Shown in pieces: positions 52,694 to 64,000 of a DNA stretch of 64,000 nt. The stretch lies in the NCBI GenBank assembly GCA_949775045.1, contig OX459108.1, forward strand, positions 6,079,961-6,143,960, written 5' to 3'. Each line of letters starts with the position of its first letter. The first letter of the stretch is position 1. The position numbers and the translations under genes were made by a program. Source of the DNA: Metridium senile (lineage: Eukaryota > Cnidaria > Anthozoa > Actiniaria > Metridiidae). The notes under the pieces were generated by a model. That model saw only the letters and a list, made by a program, of their open reading frames with translations, did not search any database and was not told where the DNA came from.

Positions 52694-54892
52694 TCTATGT
52701 AATCGTACCTTAAAATACTGTTGTTGCTTTGGGTGCGAGAATGATGCAACAGGTTATTCAGCGGGACTGCGAGGGCTTGGGGAAGGGAGAAGGCTGAGGT
52801 CACTACCCCGCTGAGCAGGATGGCTCTGGGTACGATCTATGTTGAAATTTGAACATTTTATCGTAAAATAAAGAGTTATTTAGAGTCAGGTACCCTAGTT
52901 CACAAAACAATATATAAAGAACCATATAAAAACCAATATATGCTAATATAAAATAGGTTGTTTATAAAATAATCTAAAGATAATACAATGAAGTCATATT
53001 ATTCGTGTATCTAGCTGAGCTAAGCAAAACTGACATTGAATGTGATACTACGTTTACAAGGTCAAGTTTATAAAGTAAGCGATATCCATCGTACCACTGT
53101 AGCTGATCATGAGCAGGCAGGTTTTCACATGACATCATCAAAAAGCTAAAATCTAACTATAGGTGAGCGTAGTGTTGTCATTGCACCATGATGCTAATTT
53201 GTCAACCATTTTCACAATAGATTTTTTAATCTTCTTTGTTTCTAATAACAATAGACCAGTTTGGTGTTAGCTACACCGCTAAAAAAGTTGACAAAAGGCG
53301 TATTTTTCAGGGATAGACCCAATTCAGAGTAAATGAGGCGAAAAGTACTTTGCTTGCAATTTGTGGATATTTTCACAACAAATCGAGGCTTATAGTCCGT
53401 GCCAATGCGCCCTTTGTCAAAACGTACAGCGGTGATAGATAACATGAAACTGGAGCATTGTTGTCATGCACTGTAGTCACGCACTGTTGTCGCAGAAAAA
53501 CGGAAAAAGATGTAACTAGAGATAGATAGGAAGAAAATATTTTTTTAAAAATCACAAAAATAATAAAACTTCTTGTAAGTAAAAACAATAGGCCATTTGC
53601 ACGATGACGCCATTTTACTACCAGTTCCGGAAGGCTTTACGAATTTTCTTTTTTATTCAGATGTTTATTCCTTCTTGAGAATACTAGAACAATTGACACT
53701 AATTATTACAAAAGAAAGTAGGCAAAGCATTCTGGTACTGGCAGTATGTGTCGCAAATTACCTATTACTCATCGTCAAACGGACATTCAACTCAGTTTAT
53801 ACGGGCTCCCTGTGTTAGAGATCGATTCTGCTGTATCCCTGGAGTAGCTGGTCGGTTTGTCGAAAATTTATTTAGTTCTCAGTGTCAAAAAAGACTTTCT
53901 GAAATAATTCTCTGTTACGTTAGTCAATCGAACACTGGCCCTCCGTCTAATATCTTTAGAAATACAAGAAAGTAAAAACGTTCATGTATTAATTAAATAT
54001 GTATTTCTTGAATAAAAGCTACCAAAGTTTAGTATAGCTACAAAGCTAGTTGATGCTATGACAGAAGAATTTCCATATTGCAGTCAAAGAAATATGTAAT
54101 AAACTCTGTCTAACTTCATTAAAAATACCTTGACCATTGCATAGAATATCTTATTTCAATTATCACACTTTTATGTATTTATTAAATACCACTTTTTTCC
54201 AGTGTAGATAATATTTCTAGTTTTTTCGCACATCATATTGGGGTGCCTGTGTTGTCCACAGGAAGCCCAGCTATCTAGGATACGCAACAAGTGGTTTCAT
54301 GAACTTGAAACTTCCGGGGACTGACGGGCCCTTCGAAGAATTGATTATTATAAATTCGTTTTTTGTGATATCCGGATAATCAAAGTCTCGTCTTCCTGAC
54401 TCAGCTTATTACAATTGCCGAGATTATTCTAGATAAGGAAACATTTTGTGAAGAGAAATCAAATATATATGATATAAAAATATTTCAAAAATGATTGCAC
54501 TCGATTGATTCTCGCTTTATTTGCATGAAAACCTTTTTACTCAGGCTACCTTGCTCGTATTTTAGTCAGAAACTAAATACAAAAAAATTAAATATATTTA
54601 TATACATATATCAGTCTTTCTTATTATTTTATACTTCATACATTTAGTGTTCTGCGTCTCTATGCTGTATTCTTCGTTAATAGCTAGTTTATTGAATCTT
54701 CTCTAAAAGGCTTTGCAAATTGGGCTGTGGAAATTGCTTAACATCGCTAAAACCTCGCTAAAATGGCTCAATGAGCATCCTCGCGCTTTTTTAAAGTCCC
54801 CCTACCCCAGGGATGACGGAGTAGGGGGAGGGGGAGAGTGTGATTTGTTGATATCACTGCGAGGTCCTGGTACAAAGTATAAAAAAAACAAG
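52694..54892. other. Intergenic before BCKDHB, no gene seen
   Basis: About 2.2 kb. The segment 53350-53460 (ACAACAAATCGAGGCTTA, TGCGCC, TTTGTCAAA, GTACAGCGGT) is related to 40505-40595. A G-rich run GTAGGGGGAGGGGGAGAG lies at 54821-54838, about 55 bases before the BCKDHB start codon and probably in its promoter. Confidence 0.5.
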
Positions 54893-57800
54893 ATGGCGTC
54901 CACAACGTGTCTCACAAAATTTTTAAAACCAAATTCTGGGCCTTACTATTGCAGAAGACTTACATCATTATGGGTTAAACCAACAAGTAACTCCCGTGCT
55001 TTAAAAAGATGTGCTTCTTCGTTTTCTTTTGTTCCAGAGAAAGCCGACCCAGCCCTCGGTAAGCACGAGCTAGTCGAGCAAGTCGAAGAAATGAGCGCTT
55101 AATACTAGAGTAAATTATCATTTATTATACTTATTATTCTATTAATTTTTAAGCTTATTAGTAGTAAAGTAGTAGTAGAAGTTTTAATAATAATAATGGT
55201 ATTGATTATCCAGAAATAACTATCTCATAAACAGTTTAATCCCGTGAGTTTCCGATACTTGGACTAGCTTGTACTAGTACATTTCGAAGCATTGTTAAAA
55301 ATTAATAACCGGAAAAAACCTTATTGAATAATTCTTCACCATATTTTACTAAAGAAAGTGATACCTCACATGTAGTGTAATTATGTGTAATGTTTAAGTT
55401 CTGCTACATGACAAGGGGAAATCTCGTAAACGTCTTTTGGCTATTGTTTTGAGTGCTTATGATTTGATAAGATCTTTTAGTACAAAATAATTTTTGTTCC
55501 AAAACAGAGTTTTTGCACATTTTATTTTTAAAATGTGTTACCTATAGGCTGATATACTTTCAGTCTGAAAACTAAGATATTCTTATGTGGGGAGGTTGCT
55601 ATTGCCACAGAACAATAGAGAGTTGCCTACTTCTTACACACATCATTATTTAAACACATACACAGCCTTTACTAGTTTACTCACTAGTTTCCATTTATTT
55701 CTCAGTTTTCAACAATTTAAATTACAATATGAAAGCAAAAACCAACAATGTAAGCTCCCAGGTTGGGCATCTTGTTAAGATCTTGCAAATCCTAGAAAAA
55801 TCACCCAAGATCTTACTAACACCTTGGCAAGTTAATTTCTTGGAAGGATATTGGGAAGATCTTAATTAAAAAAGAAAGTGGTTACATGCCAAGATCTTGT
55901 AGGATCATGCCTGGATCTTGCATGATCTTACGTGGATCTTGGTAAGATGTACAATACTGTGCGCTATATTTTAGTACATGTTAAATAAACAAACCAATAG
56001 AACTGCATAATTATTGTCTAGACCTGGTTGATATTATTCAACACAAACTTTCTAACAGTCATAATGTTTATGTAATTACAGGAGAGACAAAGAAAATCAA
56101 CTTTTTTCAAGCATTGACAAATGCTATGGACATTGCATTAGAAACAGATCCATCCACAGGTATGTAAACAATGATAAAAGGATTTATTTATACACTGTGT
56201 GTGACAATTCTTCTGAAAGCTGGAAATTTATGAAATATTTAGTTAATTAGTTCCATTTTTTGGCACATTATCTGTCTTCTTACCTGAAAAAGATTTCTAT
56301 AACATTAAACAAATTGAGGTTTGATAAAGCCAGTGAAAAGACAGAAGACATGTCATGTCTTTTATAAAATAAAAAACAATCGCACTAAATGATAAAAAAT
56401 ATGCTTTTATTTGTTTGATGATGGTATTTCTCCCTACAATGCATTTTCTCAAAACTTATCAATCTGTACGCATGAAAGATCAAAACAACCTTGTGTGCAT
56501 GTGAACACTCCATTGTGTTTTAATGTGAACAAGAGTCTAGACTGTCAAGAACAATAGTTCACCATATTTTGATTCTGTCTATATTTGTTGTTGGCTTAAT
56601 ACATTCATTGTTAATGATTGTTGTTTATTTTGTCAGTTATCTTTGGTGAGGATGTTGCATTTGGTGGTGTATTTAGATGTACTGTTGGTCTGAGAGACAA
56701 ACATGGTGAGTACCTTGGCCAAAAACACATTGTATTTAAAATATTGGGTGACTGTGAACTTGAGCCCTCATTATTATAACACAGCAAACTTTCCACTTTA
56801 CAGCTGCCCAAAAATATAATGTCAAAATAATTCTACAGATTGTTTAATCACAGAAAATTGCAATTGAGCTGTAATTAATACTACATGCCTCTTCTGCATT
56901 GCTACAGCAAACTAAATAAATAAAAAATAAATAATAAATACATATTAAATAAACAAACAGATGAATGGATACACTTGCTACCTCTACATGTTTAATGCAT
57001 ACATGTATCACTCCTTATATTATTAATTCTTGTGTAGACTATAGCCTGGTTCACACTAGTAACATAAGGATCAGCATAAGCATTATACATAGACACAGTT
57101 GGGCTTTTTTCACACCTATTGGTCAGGAGAAATGCTTCATTGAGTCTGCATATGTTGCTTATGTGCTAGTGTGAACCAGTCTTATTGATTTGCAGATATT
57201 TTATAGACTATTAAAAATCTGAAAGTGTTCTATAACTGGATAGAGTATGTTGCCTTGTTTTCTAGTTCTTGTTTAAAATATTCAGGAGCTTAAGGTAGTA
57301 CCGGATACTTGGATTTCTTCAATTAATTTTTTTATAAATCCTGTCATTTATAGATCATTGTTAGGCAAGTCAAAAAACGTGAAAAAAAATTGGGGTCACC
57401 GTATTGGTTATAGAGTTATAAGATATAGTAAAAGTAGGTTTTTGCAATAATTTGCGGTGATTTGCTCAAAAGTACCTATTCAAAGCAGTCAAGAGAATGC
57501 GAACGTATTCTGCTAGGAAAAGCATAATATTATATCAAACGATAGATCTAAGGGTTATCTAACATTTCCTGTCATAAAAATCATTGAATCATTTCCAAAT
57601 ATGGGTATAAGTGAGCCATAGAAGCACAATTATACGCCAATTACGCACACTACATGTGTATAGAGTTGTACCATTTGTAAAATTTCAGAAAATCCAATCA
57701 ATGAATATTTTATTTTTTATTCTAAATCGTAAGAGTAGTAAATGCAGTCTTGATTAAAAAGAAAAAAAATGGGGGTCCCCGTACTAATAGGCGAGTTATA

Positions 57801-60800
57801 AGCGACCGAATCCATTTTTTTGTTAAAAAGACACGGCAACGGTCCGCGCGGGACTGGGTTCTAGTACTTTAAACATCTGCTTGAAACTTGTCAAATTATC
57901 CTTGTCATCTCCAGAAACCCTAAAACCTATTTTGTATTAGTTTTACGACTAAAGACGTCAAAATCATATTTTATGTATTCATTTTTACAAAGTTGTAAAT
58001 TTGTTGTTTTGAGACAAAACAGCGACTTGTCAGGTAGTGAAAATCTGAGCATGTTTCGAAAAATGTCCCATTTTACCTCCAAAGTTGCATGAAATGACAT
58101 AATACTTTCTTAAGTTATAGATAAGGATTTAAATTAAAATATTATTTTGATAAATTTTCAAAAAAACGCAAATAAATGATGGAAAACGAGATGCGCGAAA
58201 TGGATGCGCAGTAGCAAGTATCCGGTACTACCTTAAATGCAACAAAAACTGATAATCATTTTATGGTCCATGCTGTGTTGAGTTTAGAGCGCTTGTCAAA
58301 CAATCAGTGCACATGATTTTTTTTATCAATTATTATATAATTGTTTGTCATTGTATTTGTTCAGGTAAAGATAGAGTATTTAATACACCACTCAGTGAAC
58401 AAGGTATAGTTGGGTTTGGTATTGGCCTTGCTGCAGCTGGGGCTACAGCCATAGCAGAGATTCAGTTTGCTGACTACATTCTACCTGCTTTTGACCAAGT
58501 AAGAAAATATTTGATAAAATAATTGGGATAGTACGCGCGTGTTGATTGGTCAAACAACTGTGTTTCATGAGAGCATGAAACACACACATGCCATTTTCAA
58601 GCGTGCATGCTCATTCAACGGTCAGTTTTTTTGTTGTTTTGATCTTTCGCACGTGTTTATTGGTTATTTTCGATGAAATGCAACATAGGGAGAAATGACA
58701 TCGTCAAACGAATAAAAGGGCATTTTTTCGTCTTTTCTTCTTTTTTTTTTCACAGGCTTATGTAAACCTTGATACGTTTGGGAGAATTCTCGAGCAGGTC
58801 CAAACACTCAAATTCGTCTCGTGTTTGGACTAATCTGCTCTTGAATTCTCGCAAATGCATCTCGGTTTTCATTAGCGCGTGAAAACACAGAAGACGTATT
58901 TTATTTCTTAAAGGAAGAAAATATTCGACAAAAAAGGTTCTTTTCTTTAGAGAGGAGAGATTGTTAAAATTAAAAACAAAATTATACAAAAAGAAATTAT
59001 AAATTCTGTTGTTAGAAGCACAGCATTCCTCCAATAACAAATACCCTTGTGTCTTGTGTAAGCAAATGCAAATTATACACGTATTCTAGTATCTAGAATC
59101 TGATTGGCTAAGAGCATGCAAATTATTTCCACAATCAGACAACCTACAGATTAGTGAAAATTAATTGGCTAGTCAACCTGAAAGAACTTTTGTTGGTTAA
59201 TTTCCTCTAAAACCTGAAAGAACTTTTGTTGGTTAATTTCCTCTAAAACCTGAAAGAACTTTTGTTGGTTAATTTCCTCTAAAACGGTTTTGTTTTGTTT
59301 CGGTTTTGTGATAGCAGAATGATCAAGGTCTCGGCAAGTGTAATCAGTCTCATTCTTCCGGCCTCAGCTGATTACACTTACCTTGACCTTGATTATTCTA
59401 GATATCACCTCATCCAATAATTGTTTACTGCGGTTTTGGACTTTTTGCGAACTCAGACATTTCAACGGCTCGTTGTGAAATTCGTTTTTAGTTGCCGTCA
59501 ATCAAGGATTTAAAAGGTACCGACTAATTAGTTTTGATTGACGGCAGCTAAAAACGTGTTTCACAACTAGCCGCTGGAATGTCTGAGTTCGCAGAAAGTG
59601 GAAAACCGCAGTAATAAAATAAAATACAATATATATTTGTGAACTTACATTGAAAGTCCTTTGTAAGTCCTGTTCAAATTCTTCAATGTCATTTTCAATT
59701 ATTGTAAAAAAAATTTTCAAGTTGACTTGCTTTTGGTTATTAATTGAAAGACTGAACAAAATAATTCAAATGCCATGCTTCAAGATCTTTTTGAAAGCAA
59801 TTCAAAGCCAAAATTCAAAATGTATTTGTTGGCATATGATTATGTATATTGTACTGATATTTCATATATTTTTAAAGCAACTTTAACTTTAATATGATAT
59901 GATTTCTTTTGATAGTTGGTCAACGAGGGTGCTAAATTTAGGTATCGTTCTGGTAACTTGTTTGACTGCGGAGGATTAACTGTGCGGGCTCCCTGTGGTG
60001 CAGTAGGCCATGGTGCTCTCTATCATTCACAGTCTAATGAAAGCTTTTTTGCTCATGTCCCTGGGCTTAAAGTAAGTGTCTTCATCATGTCATTTCACCA
60101 CTCAATAGACCTAATCTAAGTATGAACTGCTATTGTCCTGGACTGGCTAGCCATGTGTTCATGTTGGAACACAAAAGAGTTTTGATATGTGGAGAGGCTG
60201 GCCAATCAAGAAGAATAGTTATTCAAATTGGTTGCCATTTTTTTTATTTGGTATTAATATGTACACAAAGCATATGCCGAATCTAAAAATGGCCAACAAT
60301 TTGAATAACTTTTGCTCTTAATTTGCCAGCCTCACATGAACACAAGATTAGCCAATCCAATACTATAGTAGGCCACCAATAGTAGGCCACCATTTTTAAA
60401 ATCGATCTATGCTACTGTGCAAGAAGAACAGGATCAATGAATATTGTCATGACTTTCAAATTCAATTACCATAGCATTATTGATAAAAAAAAACACGGTG
60501 GGCACAAACGGCTCCAAAAACTGCACTCGGAAATGTCGCAATTTTCCATTATTTACGAATATTTTGATAAATTATTGTCTTTGTGTTCTGAAATTTTCAG
60601 TGGTTGTAATATTGAGGTAACGAAAAGTTTTGAGAAATTATTGGAATATTTTCACGTCATTGTGACATCATAATAAAATGTTACTTAACAGTAGTCGAAA
60701 AAGGATGATTTAAGGTAGTACCGGATACTTGGATTTCTTCAATGAATTTTTTTATAAATCCTGTCATTTATAGATCATTGTTAGGCAAGTCAAAAAACGT

Positions 60801-63800
60801 GAAAAAAAATTGGGGTCACCGTATTGGTTATAGAGTTATAAGATATAGTAAAAGTAGGTTTTTGCAATAATTTGCGGTGATTTGCTCAAAAGTACCTATT
60901 CAAAGCAGTCAAGAGAATGCGAACGTATTCTGCTAGGAAAAGCATAATATTATATCAAACGATAGATCTAAGGGTTATCTAACATTTCCTGACATAAAAA
61001 TCATTGAATCATTTCCAAATATGGGTATAAGTGAGCCACAGAAGCACAATTATACGCCAATTACGCACACTACATGTGTATAGAGTTGTACCATTTGTAA
61101 AATTTCAGAAAATCCAATCAATGAATATTTTATTTTTTATTCTAAATCGTGAGAGTAGTAAATGCAGTCTTGAATAAAAAGAAAAAAAAATGGGGGTCCC
61201 CGTACTAATAGGCGAGTTATAAGCGACCGAATCCATTTTTTTGTTAAAAAAAAACACGGCAACGGTCCGCGCGGGACTGGGTTCTAGTACTTTAAACATC
61301 TGTTTGAAACTTGTCAAATTATCCTTGTCATCTCCAGAAACCCTAAAACCTATTTTGTATTAGTTTTACGACTAAAGACGTCAAAATCATATTTTATCTA
61401 TTCATTTTTACAAAGTTGTAAATTTGTTGTTTTGAGACAAAACAGCGACCTTGTCAGGTAGTGAAAAATCTGAGCATGTTTCTAAAAATGTCACATTTTA
61501 CCTCCAAAGTTGCATGAAATGACATAATACTTTCTTAAGTTATAGATAAGGATTCAAATTAAAATATTATTTAGATAAATTTTCAAAAAAACGCAAATAA
61601 ATGATGGAAAACGAGATGCGCGATATGGATGCGCAGTAGCAAGTATCCGGTACTACCTTAAGGATGTATTTTATAAACCTGTGAGATTTAAAATACGTTA
61701 TTGAAATTTTCATCAATTTTTGGTAACTGGAAATGGAGATATGAGGGATTTTATGATTTTGATGACGTCATCTAATATGACGTCACAGAAAAATGAAAAA
61801 TATTATTATTTATGATCAATAACAGAAATTCTAACATTATCTCATTCAATAGTCGATTTTCAGTAAGTATAGCTTATAAAATCATCGATATCCCAGAAAG
61901 GGGCTGAATAACATAACTTTAAAGATATTTGTGACGTCATAATGACGTAGCAGGGATTTACTCACTTCTTCAACCTCAATTTATAGCCCTCTAACTGCAA
62001 AAATCAAAATTCTAAAACGATACGATTTTCCAGCGTTCTTATATCATTTCATTTGCATTAAAATTAGAGAGAAATGTTTTGAAATGAAAATAATGTACCA
62101 AGAGAAATGTTTTCCAAAGGTTTTATTAAGTTTTTTTTTATTAAAATTTCGTGGGGAAGATTTTGGAGGTTAAAATCGCCATAATTAACTCAAGTTTCCA
62201 TCACCCCAATTAAAAACGGTTTTCAGTCCTTAGCAGAAGGGGTATGATATGTGATGCAAAATAGAAATTTCATCATGAGTGCTTTTACAGTTGTTTGTGC
62301 CTGCCGTGAAAGTCAAAAACTCAATTCTCAATTGTCATAATACCATAAATGCCTTCTGTTTTTTTACCAATGAATATGACTAGATGGGATATCCCATGAG
62401 CCCTTATGGTCTCAAGCTTAGGCTTTGGGTTTTTTTTTCAGTGTTAGTTGAATAAGTCTATATATGGGCGTTCTTGATGAGAATATCCAACACTCTCTCA
62501 TCATTTTATCAATTGTAATATTTCTAATATTTTGTGTTTATGTAGGTTGTTATTCCACGTAGTCCTATTCAAGCAAAGGGTCTTTTACTAGCTTCAATCA
62601 GAGATCCTAATCCTGTTATTTTCTTTGAGCCAAAAATACTGTACAGGCAGTCAGGTTAGTGTGATTGATGTACAACAGTGGCCTGGTATTGTTAGTGTGC
62701 GACTACTGAAACCAGGGCCACCAAAACATAATTATCCAATCACGATAGAGAATATGAACAATAACATCTCTACAAATGTGGTGTTTTTCCATAAAATAAT
62801 AAGTATTTTCATTATTATGTGAACAGAGTAGATCAAGATTGATTGTGTGAGAACCCTCTACAAGTTTTTTGTTTGGACTTGTTTAAGCCATGATGTATTC
62901 ATAACTAGACAGACAAACAAACATACTGCCCATGAAATCTGAAAGTATTGAATTCATTTTTGGCATAATTTACTAATAATCCCAATTAAGCCAAATTATA
63001 TACTAATAAATATATTTAATTTTTTCAATGAGTTAATTCAATATTTTTAGAGGAATATTTCTACAATTTTACCGCCTCTCTTCTTGCTCTTTCATTTCTC
63101 CTTGTATTTTATCATTTATGTTTTATTTATCTTTTGTAGTGGAAGAGGTTCCAGTTTGTGACTATGTGTTACCTTTGTCTGAAGCTGAGATACTACAAAA
63201 AGGTAAATAATATGTGTACTTGATCTTGTAAGTCAAGTATCCTGCCTTTATTGCAGCAAATCCTAGGCAACCAAACCCCTGAAGCAGTGGAAAGGGAAAA
63301 GTGATGATGATGATGATGATGTTATTGTTAATAATAATGATAGGTTGGATGGGGTACACAAGTACATTTTCTTTATATTAGTAGCGTTCTTAACAGTGTT
63401 GACTTGTTTAGGTACTAATATTACACTGGTTGGATGGGGTACACAAGTACATGTTCTTTATATTAGTAGCGTTGTTAACAGTGTTGACTTGTTTAGGTAC
63501 TGATATTACACTGGTTGGATGGGGTACACAAGTACATGTTCTTCGTGAAGTCTGTAAGATGGCGCAAGACCAGCTGGGAGTCAGCTGTGAACTGATTGAT
63601 TTACAGACTATTTTACCATGGGACAAGGAAACCATTATCAAGGTAAGTGATAGAGCACTAATCACAAACAACACCATAGTGTACAAGCAATATATCCGTG
63701 AAATACAAAACTAGATAGTACAAAATTGTGCTGCATTATATAATAGAAAACACTATTAATGGATATACTATTTGCACTCCATCTTCCAGATTGCACAGAT

Positions 63801-64000
63801 CATGTTGTCCATATAAATGTTGCACTAAATGAATCCCATCCTTCAAGATCTTTATATTTGGCATCTTTGTATATTAATTAATACTATTATGTCATTACTG
63901 CTCTGTTTATAATATATCCATTGTATTTCTTTTTCCAGTCTGTAGAAAAGACAGGTAGATTGTTAATTGCTCATGAGGCTTGTCATACTGGTGGTTTTGG
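54893..64000 (+). CDS. BCKDHB: BCKDHB, mitochondrial branched-chain 2-oxoacid dehydrogenase E1 beta subunit (5' part, 9 exons seen)
   Basis: With E1 alpha it forms the thiamine-diphosphate enzyme that decarboxylates 2-oxo acids of Leu, Ile and Val in the mitochondrial matrix. Exons are 54893-55058, 56082-56159, 56637-56705, 58365-58498, 59916-60071, 62546-62654, 63140-63202, 63497-63642 and 63939 onward; the last runs off the window. All junctions are GT-AG and in frame, about 290 aa so far of the family's roughly 390. Residues 1-48 are basic, Ser/Thr-rich and almost free of acidic residues, fitting a mitochondrial presequence. Hallmark blocks are [100 protein letters not shown] and LPWDKETI. 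Introns contain two copies of a TTAA element and several MITEs; exon 8 has a partial tandem duplicate upstream. Confidence 0.95.
55655..55702 (+). repeat. Terminal fragment of the 42165-type repeat
   Basis: ACACAGCCTTTACTAGTTTA followed by CTCACTAGTTTCCATTTATT matches the right end of the repeats at 42165 and 51808. It lies in BCKDHB intron 1. Confidence 0.65.
55755..55955. repeat. AAGATCTTG-rich degenerate repeat in BCKDHB intron 1
   Basis: At least seven words of the form AAGATCTT(G/A) or GGATCTTG lie within 200 bases, with spacing of about 15-50 bases. The palindromic AAGATCTT core recurs with no fixed flanks. Confidence 0.7.
57046..57180. mobile_element. ~135-bp MITE in BCKDHB intron 3
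   Basis: CTGGTTCACACTAGTAACAT and the right end ATGTGCTAGTGTGAACCAG are inverted, with TAAG/CTTA just inside. No ORF. Confidence 0.85.
57294..58232. mobile_element. 939-bp TTAA element, family F, copy 1, in BCKDHB intron 3
   Basis: Perfect 18-bp terminal inverted repeats GGTAGTACCGGATACTTG / CAAGTATCCGGTACTACC are flanked by TTAA at 57290-57293 and 58233-58236. The interior is unique AT-rich sequence without a transposase. It is about 98% identical to 60714-61657 in the same orientation. Confidence 0.92.
59193..59287. repeat. 38-bp tandem repeat, ~2.7 copies, BCKDHB intron 4
   Basis: CCTGAAAGAACTTTTGTTGG then TTAATTTCCTCTAAAA occurs three times between about 59178 and 59284. Confidence 0.95.
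59310..59405. repeat. Inverted segment in BCKDHB intron 4
   Basis: AATGATCAAGGTCTCGGCAA with GTGTAATCAG at the left pairs with CTGATTACAC and TTACCTTGACCTTGATTATT at the right. A related but weaker arrangement occurs at 54375-54445. Confidence 0.65.
59425..59615. mobile_element. ~190-bp palindromic MITE in BCKDHB intron 4
   Basis: TTACTGCGGTTTT, GCGAACTCAGACATT and TTGCCGTCAATCAA at the left are inverted at the right as TTGATTGACGGCA, AATGTCTGAGTTCGC and AAAACCGCAGTAA. Almost the whole unit folds on itself. Confidence 0.88.
60128..60375. mobile_element. ~250-bp inverted-repeat element in BCKDHB intron 5
   Basis: CTATTGTCCTGGACTGGCTA, TGTGTTCATG and TATTCAAATTG at the left are mirrored by CAATTTGAATA, CATGAACACA and TTAGCCAATCCAATACTATAG at the right. 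The arms are imperfect. Confidence 0.65.
60714..61657. mobile_element. 944-bp TTAA element, family F, copy 2, in BCKDHB intron 5
   Basis: Same 18-bp termini as copy 1, flanked by TTAA at 60710-60713 and 61658-61661. It differs from copy 1 by a handful of substitutions and short homopolymer indels, so one or both insertions are recent. Confidence 0.92.
61740..61950. repeat. Cluster of TGACGTCA-type words in BCKDHB intron 5
   Basis: GATGACGTCATC, ATGACGTCACAG, GTGACGTCATAA and a final ATGACGTAG lie within 210 bases. The full palindrome TGACGTCA is the CREB/ATF site, but this may also be an element remnant. Confidence 0.5.
63343..63496 (+). repeat. 85-bp tandem duplication of intron 7 end plus exon 8 start
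   Basis: The sequence from GGTTGGATGGGGTACACAAG to the acceptor TTGTTTAG occurs at 63343-63411 and again at 63428-63496, and the real exon 8 follows at 63497. The copy starting at 63412 has a full acceptor and 50 bases identical to exon 8 apart from GAT/AAT, then diverges into TATATTAGTAGCG. Confidence 0.9.

Noticed and set aside
53597..53975. Two overlapping ORFs of about 75 codons
   Set aside because: No motif, no splice context and no similarity I recognise; the region reads as repeat-derived.

Overview
The window is AT-rich animal nuclear DNA. Its genes are split by canonical GT-AG introns, microsatellites and minisatellites are plentiful, and short inverted-repeat elements are very dense. 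Gene content (a perforin-2/MPEG1 gene, a TENT5-type nucleotidyltransferase, a metal-activated PLP enzyme, a mitochondrial E1-beta subunit) and repeat content (CR1-like LINEs, a Penelope-like fragment, a FEN-like selfish-element gene) point to an invertebrate. A cnidarian is my best guess, but that is inference.

Layout. 200-3780 (-): five-exon MPEG1/perforin-2 gene encoding about 761 aa with signal peptide, MACPF domain and C-terminal membrane anchor. 6.0-11.0 kb: a composite element with long imperfect terminal inverted repeats, holding a broken gene for a FEN/XPG-like nuclease with a C-terminal Cys-rich tail, plus a nested CR1-like LINE. 11.2-20.2 kb (+): an eleven-exon D-threonine aldolase / D-serine dehydratase-like gene that I could reconstruct fully in frame (369 aa, including a 20-nt microexon). 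Two of its introns carry minisatellites that begin at the exon edge and reiterate the 5' splice site. 20.9-23.8 kb: a 2.9-kb fold-back element with TTAA target duplications. 25.1-32.8 kb: two inverted, closely similar copies of an RPA-like OB-fold protein gene around a 4-kb spacer with a broken LINE. 33.1-34.0 kb: a Penelope-like fragment with a GIY-YIG domain. 34-45 kb: a gene-poor block of stacked palindromic elements and simple repeats. 46.05-47.16 kb (+): an intact single-exon TENT5/FAM46-type gene. 47-54.8 kb: gene-free, with more small elements. 54.9-64.0 kb (+): the first nine exons of BCKDHB, running off the right edge.

The four host genes act in unrelated processes: innate pore formation, D-amino-acid metabolism, mRNA poly(A) extension and branched-chain amino-acid oxidation. 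I see no operon-like logic. The most unusual features are the tandem reiteration of splice sites in three introns, the FEN-like gene framed by inverted repeats, and several unrelated element families that share TTAA target duplications.
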